A model generated the notes under the pieces. That model ran no database searches and had not been told where the DNA came from. It saw nothing but the letters and a program-made list of their open reading frames with translations. From an uncultured Aquimarina sp. (GTDB taxonomy: Bacteria > Bacteroidota > Bacteroidia > Flavobacteriales > Flavobacteriaceae): a stretch of 64,000 bases of DNA. The first letter of the stretch is position 1, and every line of letters starts with the position of its first letter. A program made the translations under genes and the position numbers. The stretch spans positions 186,001-250,000 of the forward strand of contig CANMDW010000002.1 in assembly GCA_947496705.1 (NCBI GenBank). The letters run 5' to 3'. Shown here piece by piece: positions 1 through 6,882 of this stretch.

Positions 1-176
1 GCAGAGGTATCGATTTCATCTTTTGAAGCATCGTAAGGAATGTGGGTAACTTCCAGATTTCCCAGATTTTCACAAGTTCTCGAAGCAATAAAAATAGTAT
101 GCTCACTATATAATTTTAAAGCAATTTCGAATCCAATTCCGTGACTGCCCCCTATAAGTAATATGTTTTTTCTCAT
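1..176 (-). CDS. SDR family oxidoreductase, 5'-terminal part (partial)
   Basis: This is the first 58 codons of a minus-strand gene cut by the left window edge; the ATG is at 174-176. The N-terminus has a beta-strand followed by GGSHGIG at residues 9-15, the glycine-rich dinucleotide-binding motif of short-chain dehydrogenases. An acidic and polar stretch follows where the second Rossmann strand is expected (IASRT around residues 29-33). The substrate cannot be told because the catalytic Tyr/Lys region lies outside the window. The next gene (SRPBCC) begins upstream on the same strand, so the two could be co-transcribed. Confidence 0.7.
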   Translation of the reverse strand, partial: MRKNILLIGGSHGIGFEIALKLYSEHTIFIASRTCENLGNLEVTHIPYDASKDEIDTS

Positions 177-194
177 GATCAATAATGCAAAAAA

Positions 195-689
195 TTATGC
201 AAATACAATTTGATTCTCAATTTCGGTATCCAGGGTACCAAATAAGGCTGTTAATTTCTCCTTGCGATATCTAAAAATTTCTTTCAATTTTGGTTTTACA
301 AGGATAGGATGTACAAGTTGACCCAAGATCCCAAATGGAACTTTGTAATCGATAATATCTTCTATCTCGACACCGCCGGGGATTTCTTTTACGAAATGCT
401 TATGATGCCATAAGGCATATGGACCAAAACGTTGTTCATCAACAAAATATTTTTTATCCATTACGTGAGTAATCTCTGTAACCCATTTATTTTTGATTCC
501 GGCGATAGGAGTAACAATATATTGAATGATTTGTCCGGGATACATTTTACGATCTGCACCCGATATAATTTCAAACCCCATATAATCCGGGCTTATGGTT
601 TTGAGATTTCTTGGATCTGATAGAAATTCCCAAGCCTCTTCTAGAGTGATAGGAAGGTTTTGTTTGGCTTTGAGGGTATAAATTTTCAT
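195..689 (-). CDS. SRPBCC family protein (ligand-binding / cyclase-like fold)
   Basis: A 164-residue protein with the START/Bet v1-like pattern: an N-terminal strand (KIYTLKAKQNLP), a helix with the EEAWEFLSDPRNL signature near residues 15-28, then beta strands rich in aromatic residues and a long C-terminal helix. Members bind hydrophobic ligands or act as polyketide cyclase-like proteins; the ligand here is unknown. The open frame extends to 755, but the first 22 codons are low-complexity and overlap a TAnnTTTA promoter-like sequence on the minus strand (707-714). The start at 689 is therefore preferred, with 695 (MSMK) as an alternative. Confidence 0.75.
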   Translation of the reverse strand: MKIYTLKAKQNLPITLEEAWEFLSDPRNLKTISPDYMGFEIISGADRKMYPGQIIQYIVTPIAGIKNKWVTEITHVMDKKYFVDEQRFGPYALWHHKHFVKEIPGGVEIEDIIDYKVPFGILGQLVHPILVKPKLKEIFRYRKEKLTALFGTLDTEIENQIVFA

Positions 690-778
690 ACTCATCGTAT
701 TTGAAGTAAAAGTACAATCATTTTGTTTAACTAAAAACCTATAAATGTTAAACAAAAAATAATTTTCTATGTTATATA

Positions 779-1135
779 CTAGAAGTATCCTTCAGCCCAG
801 GATTTGGCTTCTTCAAGATTTTCAAAAAAAGCAAAAGATTTATCAAATAGTTTTTGTTGTATCATTGCATTGTCTCGCTCTGTTTTTTCCTCTGATACTA
901 TAGCTAACCCTTTCATATTTGGAGGTTGTCCTTGCAGGAATACTTCTTTGGCAACTTCATGCTTGAATTTTCTATTGGTAATCATCACAAAATCCTTTGA
1001 TTTGTAATATGCTTTAATTTTTTCCCTTACGATTTGGGCTTTTTCTAATGTAAGAAATACTCCTTCATAAATAGTAACGATCACAAAGGATTCATAAAAC
1101 TCTAATTCAAAAAAGTTTTCACAATCTAAACTCAT
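779..1135 (-). CDS. STAS/SpoIIAA-like small cytoplasmic protein
   Basis: A 118-residue soluble protein with alternating strands and helices: an N-terminal strand pair (FFELEFYESFVIVTIYEG, residues 8-25), a helix with a basic face, a VMITNRKF strand near 50-57 and a C-terminal amphipathic helix ending EEAKSWAEGYF. This resembles the STAS/SEC14-like small proteins common in Flavobacteriaceae, with no catalytic residues apparent. Function is unknown. It is a single gene followed by the SRPBCC gene on the same strand, 90 bp away. Confidence 0.6.
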   Translation of the reverse strand: MSLDCENFFELEFYESFVIVTIYEGVFLTLEKAQIVREKIKAYYKSKDFVMITNRKFKHEVAKEVFLQGQPPNMKGLAIVSEEKTERDNAMIQQKLFDKSFAFFENLEEAKSWAEGYF

Positions 1136-1202
1136 TAATAGTATCGTTCATTATTATCATGTAAATATATAGTAAAACGAATTAATTCTGTAAACATTTA
1201 AA

Positions 1203-1367
1203 TAGTGTCTGGTCGGAAATAGGCAGTTTTTATAATTTGAATTATTTTTGATGGGATTTTAATTTTCTTTTTTGACGCAGATGCTTTAGCATCAGGTGAT
1301 AAAAAACAAATAAAAATAGCGCAAAAAGAAACAAATTTAATAGTGATATATTTCCGACCAGACACTA
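1203..1367. mobile_element. MITE-like repeat, copy 1 (165 bp, 18-bp perfect terminal inverted repeats)
   Basis: The element begins TAGTGTCTGGTCGGAAAT and ends with the exact reverse complement. The interior matches the copy at 17753-17919 almost base for base when reverse-complemented. It holds a central hairpin (GATGC-TAAA-GCATC) flanked by T and A runs. Ends of the form TA|GTGTC...GACAC|TA suggest a TA target duplication, as in IS630/Tc1-mariner relatives; that family assignment is inference. It encodes no transposase; a 66-codon open frame across it (1198-1398) is regarded as spurious. It lies 24 bp downstream of the aquaporin stop codon. Confidence 0.8.
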
Positions 1368-1391
1368 AATAAGTAATAGGGGGATCAAAGG

Positions 1392-2051
1392 TCAGCAATC
1401 ATCACAGCAATTGTCTGGTTTTACCAACTTACACGTTAAAACGGCCAGTAATGCTCCCAGAACCGGCGCAATAAAATATAGCCATTGATGCTCCCAATGC
1501 CCTGATAGTAATGCCGGACCCAATGATCTTGCGGGGTTCATCGAGGCCTTGGTTACAGGGCCGGCAAACATGGCTTCTAATGCAACAACGCCTCCAATTG
1601 CTATTCCTGCCATAGTACCAATTTCTTTAGAACCGGTAGATACGTTGATGATAACTACCATTAGGAAATACGTAAGCAGAAGCTCTAATACGAATGCTTT
1701 GTGACTATCGATCGTTGGTAAGGTCCCTCCTAAATATTCACTATCCGGGAATAAAAAAAGAAGCATACTACTGGCCAGGATGGCACCAACACATTGAGCA
1801 AATATATACTTTGGCACTTCTTTCCATTCGAATTTTTTTGCATAAGCAAAGGCAATACTAACTGCCGGATTAAAATGTGCTCCTGAGATTTCACCAAAAG
1901 CATAGATCATGGCCATCACTATTAACCCCCAGGTAATAGCTATACCCACATGAGTAACATCACCTCCTGTAACTTCATTAATAGTCATGGCACCTGTACC
2001 ACAGAATACCAAACTGAATGTCCCTATACTTTCTGAAATGTATTTTCTCAT
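1392..2051 (-). CDS. MIP family aquaporin
   Basis: A 219-residue inner-membrane channel with the two half-helix signatures of major intrinsic proteins: HFNPAVS (NPA at 61-63) and SMNPARS (NPA at 172-174), about 111 residues apart as usual. The arginine after the second NPA is the selectivity-filter arginine of water channels and aquaglyceroporins. Six membrane segments are apparent. The length fits the AqpZ type rather than the longer GlpF type, so water is the likelier permeant (inference). The tail DNCCDDC is short and cysteine/aspartate-rich, which is unusual and could bind metal. The start at 2051 lies about 12 bp after the expected transcription start of a TATCTTTG -7 box. Confidence 0.85.
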   Translation of the reverse strand: MRKYISESIGTFSLVFCGTGAMTINEVTGGDVTHVGIAITWGLIVMAMIYAFGEISGAHFNPAVSIAFAYAKKFEWKEVPKYIFAQCVGAILASSMLLFLFPDSEYLGGTLPTIDSHKAFVLELLLTYFLMVVIINVSTGSKEIGTMAGIAIGGVVALEAMFAGPVTKASMNPARSLGPALLSGHWEHQWLYFIAPVLGALLAVLTCKLVKPDNCCDDC

Positions 2052-2068
2052 TGATTTTGTAATAAGGC

Positions 2069-2076
2069 CAAAGATA
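2069..2076 (-). promoter_or_regulatory. -7 promoter element TATCTTTG for the aquaporin gene
   Basis: On the minus strand this is an exact match to the Bacteroidota -7 consensus TAnnTTTG, 17 bp upstream of the aquaporin start codon. No clear TTG was found at the -33 position. Confidence 0.5.
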
Positions 2077-2178
2077 CCATTACTTATTTTAAGTTTTTGT
2101 TAACTCTTAATATATGGGTAATCCTTATTTTCGTTATAATTATTCTAAGTCACAATTCACAAAACTAAATTTAACACA

Positions 2179-3021
2179 ATGAAAAAAATCGTCTTATTTC
2201 TATCTGCGATAGCAGTATCGTTTGGTATAGAAGCTCAGGTAAAAGCTCCTCAACCAAGTCCACTGGCAAAAGTTCACCAGGTTATTGGGCTAACAGATGT
2301 TTCTGTAGAGTATTCACGACCGAGTATGAAAGGTAGAACTATTTTTGGCAATCTGGTTCCTTATGATAAATTATGGAGAACAGGAGCGAATAGAAATACA
2401 ATGATTACTTTTGGCGACGATGTAAAAATTAACGGTAAAGAATTGAAAAAAGGTTCTTATGCGATTTTTACAAAACCCTCTAAGGATAGCTGGGAAGTAA
2501 TTTTTTATACAGATACTAATAATGGAGGAACTCCAAGAGAATGGGATGATAGCAAGGTAGCATTAAAGGCTACAGCTAAAGTAAAAGCAACTTCTTCTGA
2601 CACTGAAACATTTACTATTGCTTTTAGTAATTTAAAAATGGATGGAGCCACTATGTATTTTAAGTGGGAAAAAACTAAAGCAATACTTGATATTGAAACT
2701 CCTGCAAAATCTCAGACGCTAGCAAGTATTGAAAAAACTATGGCGGGTCCTTCTCATGGAGACCATTTTCAGGCGGCAGTTTTTTATAAAAACATAGGCG
2801 AGTTTGCTAAGGCCAAAGAGCATATTGATAAAGCGGTTGCCGGCAGAAAAGAACCAGCATTTTGGTATCTTAGACAACAATCGTTAATTTATGCAAAAAC
2901 CGGAGACAAGGCTGGTGCAATAAAAGCTGCTAAAACTTCGTTAGAATTAGCAGAAAAGGCAGGTAATGCCGATTATGTAAAAATGAATAAAGATTCCCTC
3001 GCAGAGTGGGGAGCCAAATAA
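2179..3021 (+). CDS. DUF2911 domain protein with C-terminal TPR-like helices, secreted
   Basis: A 280-residue protein with a Sec signal peptide (cleavage expected after residue 20, SFGIEA-Q). Residues ~35-170 form a DUF2911 domain, recognised by VEYSRPSMKGRTIFG, DKLWRTGANRNT and KGSYAIFT. The last ~90 residues form helix pairs resembling TPR repeats (YKNIGEFAKAKEHIDKAV, YAKTGDKAGAIKAAKTSL). DUF2911 proteins are widespread in Bacteroidota and have no established function; the protein is probably periplasmic. It is monocistronic and followed by a strong terminator. Confidence 0.8.
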   Translation: MKKIVLFLSAIAVSFGIEAQVKAPQPSPLAKVHQVIGLTDVSVEYSRPSMKGRTIFGNLVPYDKLWRTGANRNTMITFGDDVKINGKELKKGSYAIFTKPSKDSWEVIFYTDTNNGGTPREWDDSKVALKATAKVKATSSDTETFTIAFSNLKMDGATMYFKWEKTKAILDIETPAKSQTLASIEKTMAGPSHGDHFQAAVFYKNIGEFAKAKEHIDKAVAGRKEPAFWYLRQQSLIYAKTGDKAGAIKAAKTSLELAEKAGNADYVKMNKDSLAEWGAK

Positions 3022-3052
3022 TTCACTCTTTTTCACACACAGATCATTTGAG

Positions 3053-3083
3053 AAGCGTTCCGATCAATCGGAACGCTTTTTTT
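3053..3083 (+). terminator. Rho-independent terminator after the DUF2911 gene
   Basis: A perfect 12-bp stem (AAGCGTTCCGAT / ATCGGAACGCTT) with a 2-nt minimal loop is followed by a T run ending at 3083. It lies 32 bp after the stop codon at 3021. Confidence 0.9.
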
Positions 3084-3120
3084 CTAAGGGCTTGTCCAAG
3101 TCCAAAAACCTAAATCTATT

Positions 3121-3149
3121 CATTTTCAGTTCAAATTCTTTTTAGACAT
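3121..3149 (-). repeat. Dispersed intergenic repeat, copy 1
   Basis: On the minus strand this reads ATGTCTAAAAAGAATTTGAA and continues CTGAAAATG. It matches 47827-47855 on the plus strand at all but three of 29 positions. Both copies are intergenic. Its nature is unknown; it may be part of a degenerate MITE or a recurrent spacer sequence. Confidence 0.45.
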
Positions 3150-3256
3150 ACTCTAAAGAACTCCTAGAGGCTTTACTTTGAGCTAATTCATTCTTCATCT
3201 TCTAAAAAAGTAATTTTGATAGATTGCTGGTGAATTATAAAACTTTGAAACATAGA

Positions 3257-4237
3257 TTATTCATATTGCAATCCGATTTTATCCCGAACAGTATCCAATA
3301 GATTGATTAACTGAAGGCTTTTTTCGAAAGTCATGACAGTACTTTCGATACGATTTTGCAGTAACATTTCTTGTACGTGGATCGCCTCGAAACTGTAACC
3401 GTTTGTGTTTACTTCAAATTTTAATAGTTTTGATTCGCCATTTTTTTTGACTGTTATTGAAGAGGGTTCATGAAAGCGACTGTTGATTATAATTGTTCCT
3501 TTTTCGAATACTATAATAGCTTCGGTGTCGGTTTTTTGTGTAATTGCACTAAAAAGGGAAGCAGTTGCTCCATTTTCATACTCAAGTTCTATGGTACAGG
3601 TTTCATCTACACCAGTTTTTCCTATCGTGGCTTTTGCATTTAATTTTTTTGGGTATCCTAACATTGTCAAAGCTGCAAATAAAGGATAGATTCCTACGTC
3701 CAGAAGGCTTCCTCCCCCTAATTTTTGATTGAATAATCGTCCTTCTGAATCAAATGTGCTTGCAAAACCAAAATCGGCTCTTAGCGTTTTTGCCTCGCCA
3801 AGTTCTTTAGATTTTATCATATCCAGGACATATTGATAATGAGGAAGAAAGTGTGTCCAAAGTGCTTCCATCAGGAATACCTGGTTCTTTTTTGCAGTAG
3901 CAATCATTTCCTCTACCTGGGTTTTATTCATGGCAAAAGGTTTTTCACACAAAACAGCTTTTTGATGATTAAGACACATCAAAGTGTTTTCACAATGAAA
4001 AACATGAGGAGTAGCAATATAAACGACATCAATATCAGGATTATTTGCCAGTTCTTTATAACTTCCATAGCAAACATAAACATTGTATAGTTTACCAAAA
4101 TCTTTTGCTTTCTTCAAATCTCTGCTTGCAACGGCATGAAGTACAGCATTGGGTATGGTACCTAAATCCTCTGCAAATTTATGGGCAATTTTGCCACAAC
4201 CTAAAAGACCCCATTTTATAACCTTTTCCTGATTCAT
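3257..4237 (-). CDS. Gfo/Idh/MocA family NAD(P)-dependent oxidoreductase
   Basis: A 326-residue cytoplasmic enzyme. The N-terminal Rossmann motif GLLGCGKIAHKFAE is at residues 10-23 and the conserved EKP motif (AVLCEKPFAMN) near 98-100, where the lysine is catalytic in the family. A C-terminal beta-sheet dimerisation domain follows, with GGGSLLDVGIYPL resembling the trans-dihydrodiol/inositol dehydrogenase branch. It should oxidise or reduce a sugar- or diol-like substrate that cannot be specified. The open frame extends to 4267, but that start overlaps the TATTTTTG -7 box at 4265-4272, so the MNQEKVIKWG start is chosen. Confidence 0.85.
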   Translation of the reverse strand: MNQEKVIKWGLLGCGKIAHKFAEDLGTIPNAVLHAVASRDLKKAKDFGKLYNVYVCYGSYKELANNPDIDVVYIATPHVFHCENTLMCLNHQKAVLCEKPFAMNKTQVEEMIATAKKNQVFLMEALWTHFLPHYQYVLDMIKSKELGEAKTLRADFGFASTFDSEGRLFNQKLGGGSLLDVGIYPLFAALTMLGYPKKLNAKATIGKTGVDETCTIELEYENGATASLFSAITQKTDTEAIIVFEKGTIIINSRFHEPSSITVKKNGESKLLKFEVNTNGYSFEAIHVQEMLLQNRIESTVMTFEKSLQLINLLDTVRDKIGLQYE

Positions 4238-4264
4238 GCTGTTTTTGCTTTTATATAGTGAATT

Positions 4265-4272
4265 CAAAAATA
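4265..4272 (-). promoter_or_regulatory. -7 promoter element TATTTTTG for the Gfo/Idh/MocA gene
   Basis: An exact minus-strand match to TAnnTTTG, 27 bp upstream of the preferred start codon. It argues against the longer open frame beginning at 4267. Confidence 0.5.
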
Positions 4273-4354
4273 GTTAAAACTATACAGTTTACTTTACATG
4301 GTTTACTATTCTGATTTTTAAATTTTAAAATGCTGAAAGCAAACAAATTAACAC

Positions 4355-4385
4355 TTGTTTAATAAGAAAAATTTGATTACATTTA
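4355..4385 (+). promoter_or_regulatory. Bacteroidota-type promoter (TTG-N20-TACATTTA)
   Basis: TTG at 4355-4357 is separated by 20 bp from TACATTTA (one mismatch to TAnnTTTG), ending 29 bp before the ATG at 4415. The spacing fits the -33/-7 architecture of the primary sigma factor in this phylum. Confidence 0.5.
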
Positions 4386-4414
4386 AAAGACAATCTTCTT
4401 TAAGCCTTATCGTC

Positions 4415-4747
4415 ATGAAAAACTCAATTATTGTCAGACAATCCTTAAACAGACAACCCTACTTATTGAAATTAAACAGAATGGAAGGAGAACTTTCCAG
4501 AATGCTTTCAAATTTGCATTCTTATCGTTGTGAACCTTGTACTCCAAATATGCATGCGCAATATTTAAAACTAAGGGTTAGAGGAGTACTGCTTAAGCAA
4601 AATATAGATAAAACTACCCGTCTAGTACAAAATTCTGATACATCTTTTGGTAATATTGGTGATGAAATCAACAAAGTTGTTAAAGAGTATGATAAATTTC
4701 AAAAAAGATTTTCTTTTTATTTATCAGAAGTTGTGTTGCATAATTAA
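4415..4747 (+). CDS. Hypothetical small helical protein (110 aa)
   Basis: I do not recognise this protein. It is basic, has no signal peptide or membrane segment, and appears mostly helical. A CxxC pair (RCEPCTPN) lies near residues 38-45, and the C-terminal half is compatible with a short coiled coil (GDEINKVVKEYDKFQKRF). The open frame starts at 4355 with TTG, but that codon is the -33 element of a good promoter, so the ATG at 4415 is preferred. It is a single gene facing the SSS symporter gene convergently. Confidence 0.5.
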   Translation: MKNSIIVRQSLNRQPYLLKLNRMEGELSRMLSNLHSYRCEPCTPNMHAQYLKLRVRGVLLKQNIDKTTRLVQNSDTSFGNIGDEINKVVKEYDKFQKRFSFYLSEVVLHN

Positions 4748-4781
4748 TGAAGTGATTTAAACTTTTTTCAATTGGTTACAA

Positions 4782-4921
4782 TCTGCCGGTCTTGCAGCGA
4801 GCAGGCAGGAATGCTTCTTTTCATCCTTTTTTTATTTTTTTATTACTTCGTAGCGCAGCTATGAAGAGCAAAAAAGTATTCAAAACGAATAAACCTGCCC
4901 GCTCGCTGCAAGACAGGTAGA
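4782..4921. repeat. GC-rich long inverted repeat between convergent genes
   Basis: The arms 4782-4809 and 4894-4921 pair over 28 bp with three mismatches (core GTCTTGCAGCGAGC). They enclose an AT-rich 84-bp spacer that itself holds a small hairpin (CTTCGTAGC-GCA-GCTATGAAG). The arms are much richer in G+C than the surroundings. A further GC-rich palindromic stretch follows (CCCGTCCGGCGGG, about 4950-4962). It may be an extragenic repeat or a bidirectional terminator; there is no coding potential. Confidence 0.6.
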
Positions 4922-5032
4922 TACGCAGGCGGGAATCAGCTATTTCCTGCCCGTCCGGCGGGTTCGCTTCAATACCAACTTGATTGTATAATATTACATT
5001 TAGAGTTGAATTGTTATAACCTCCTACCAGGT

Positions 5033-6718
5033 TTATTCTGATTTAAAACGGGAGTGTATGATCATGGTTATAGTTATGATCATGGCTATAGTCATAACCA
5101 AAATACATCCAAATAGATTAAGCCATAAATAGGGCATCCAGTCATAATACCATCCAATTACTACAATTACCTGCGTGATGATTGCAGCAATAAAAGTAGC
5201 ATTGCTACGCACAAATTTTATAAAGAAGGCTAAGAGGAATATCCCCAGTACATTTCCATAGAATATAGAGCCGATAATATTGACTAGTTGGATCAGATTA
5301 TCAAATAAATTGGCAAAACAGGCAACAAGAATTGCGAGGATTCCCCATATTAATGTGAAAAATTTAGAAGCAGCAACATAATGTTTCTCACTTTTCTCTT
5401 CTTTTATATTTCGTTTATATAGATCTATTACAGTAGTAGAGGCCAACGCATTTAATTCTGATGCAGTAGAAGACATTGCCGCCGATAAAATAACAGCCAA
5501 TAGGAGTCCGATTAGCCCTCTAGGCAAATTATTGAGAATGAAATGTATAAAAACGTAATCCTTATCATTGGTTTCTACAGTATCATCTGCCTTTTGGATC
5601 ATTGCTTTTGCCGCATCTCGTACCTGTTTGTCAGCGGTATTCAGGTCTTTGATTAAAGCTTTGTTTTTATCGGTTTCGGCATCATTCAAATAGTTATCAA
5701 TGTATGTTTGCTTTAGCCCATTGATCTCGGTTAACTTATTTTCGAGCATATCATATTCTTGTGCATACTCCGAATTTATGATTGCTTCTTTTGCTTTCGG
5801 ATTAAAATTTAGTGGAGAAGGATTGAACTGATAAAACACAAAAACCATAACTCCGACCAAAAGGATGAAAAATTGCATAGGCACCTTAAGCAGTGCATTG
5901 AAAAGCAATCCCAATTGGCTTTCTTTTATAGATTTACCAGATAAGTAACGTTGCACCTGACTTTGATCGGTACCAAAGTAGGAGAGCGCTAAGAAACTTC
6001 CTCCAATAATGCCGCTCCAGAAAGTATACCGATTATCGAAGTCAAATGAAAAATCCAAAACCTCCATCTTTCCACTGGCCCCAGCGATATCGAGCGCTTT
6101 TGAAAAGGTTATTCCTTCGGGTAAATAACTTATAATGAGGAAAAATGCAATAAACATTCCTGTAAAAATAACTGCCATTTGTTGTTTTTGGGTAATATTT
6201 ACGGCTTTAGTTCCTCCGGAAACGGTGTAAATAATAACCAATATTCCTATAATAATATTAAGCGTTGTGAGATCCCATCCCAATACTGCCGATAATATAA
6301 TTGCCGGGGCAAAAATAGTGATGCCTGCAGCCAATCCTCTTTGCACTAAAAATAGTATTGCAGTGAGACTACGGGTTTTAAGGTCAAAACGACTTTCAAG
6401 ATATTCATAGGCCGTATACACGTTCAGTTTATGATACAAGGGAATAAAGATGATACAAATAATCACCATTGCTATTGGCAGACCGAAATAGAACTGTACA
6501 AACCCCATTCCGCTATGAAAAGCCTGTCCTGGGGTAGAAAGAAAGGTAATGGCACTGGCCTGAGTAGCCATTACAGATAAACCGATAGTCCACCATTTGG
6601 CTTCATTACCACCACGGATGTATTCCTGCACATTTTTACTTCCTCGTGTTTTCCAGGCTCCGTATAAAACAATAAATAATAAAGTTCCGGCGAGTACGAT
6701 CCAATCTATGGTTTGCAT
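5033..6718 (-). CDS. Sodium:solute symporter (SSS family)
   Basis: A 561-residue polytopic inner-membrane protein of the SSS/SGLT family, with about 13 membrane segments. TM1 starts at residue 5; GTDQSQVQRYLSGKS at 249-263 is the family signature. AAMSSTASELNALAS at 413-427 includes the paired serines of the Na2 site. A hydrophilic, probably helical insertion of about 90 residues (298-388) separates two membrane segments. The substrate is unknown; the neighbouring PIG-L deacetylase suggests uptake of a deacetylated amino sugar or conjugate (inference). A 36-codon membrane-protein gene lies between the two. Confidence 0.88.
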   Translation of the reverse strand: MQTIDWIVLAGTLLFIVLYGAWKTRGSKNVQEYIRGGNEAKWWTIGLSVMATQASAITFLSTPGQAFHSGMGFVQFYFGLPIAMVIICIIFIPLYHKLNVYTAYEYLESRFDLKTRSLTAILFLVQRGLAAGITIFAPAIILSAVLGWDLTTLNIIIGILVIIYTVSGGTKAVNITQKQQMAVIFTGMFIAFFLIISYLPEGITFSKALDIAGASGKMEVLDFSFDFDNRYTFWSGIIGGSFLALSYFGTDQSQVQRYLSGKSIKESQLGLLFNALLKVPMQFFILLVGVMVFVFYQFNPSPLNFNPKAKEAIINSEYAQEYDMLENKLTEINGLKQTYIDNYLNDAETDKNKALIKDLNTADKQVRDAAKAMIQKADDTVETNDKDYVFIHFILNNLPRGLIGLLLAVILSAAMSSTASELNALASTTVIDLYKRNIKEEKSEKHYVAASKFFTLIWGILAILVACFANLFDNLIQLVNIIGSIFYGNVLGIFLLAFFIKFVRSNATFIAAIITQVIVVIGWYYDWMPYLWLNLFGCILVMTIAMIITITMIIHSRFKSE

Positions 6719-6762
6719 TTTGAGTTATTGAGTTATTGAATTATTGAGAAAAATGATAATTC

Positions 6763-6873
6763 TTACGAATAGAGACTTGTTATTAAATAGAATAATATAA
6801 TATAAACTGCATTTGCAATTAGTACTACAGAGTACCATTTTTTCCAAATGATTTCTTGTTTAGAGACTTCCAT
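6763..6873 (-). CDS. Small single-span membrane protein (36 aa) between symporter and deacetylase genes
   Basis: An ATG at 6871-6873 opens a 36-codon frame ending TAA at 6763-6765. It begins MEVSKQEIIWKKWYS, an amphipathic basic segment with three tryptophans or tyrosines at the membrane interface. A hydrophobic helix follows (VVLIANAVYIILFYLITSL, residues 16-34). It begins 10 bp after the stop of the deacetylase gene (6883) and ends 45 bp before the symporter start, so it is almost certainly in the same operon. Small accessory subunits are known for some SSS transporters; that role is inference. It is easily missed by gene callers because of its length. Confidence 0.6.
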   Translation of the reverse strand: MEVSKQEIIWKKWYSVVLIANAVYIILFYLITSLYS

Positions 6874-6882
6874 ATTGTATAT

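Noticed and set aside
1198..1398. 66-codon open frame over MITE copy 1
   Set aside because: It lies across the terminal repeats and has no counterpart in copy 2; composition is that of the repeat.
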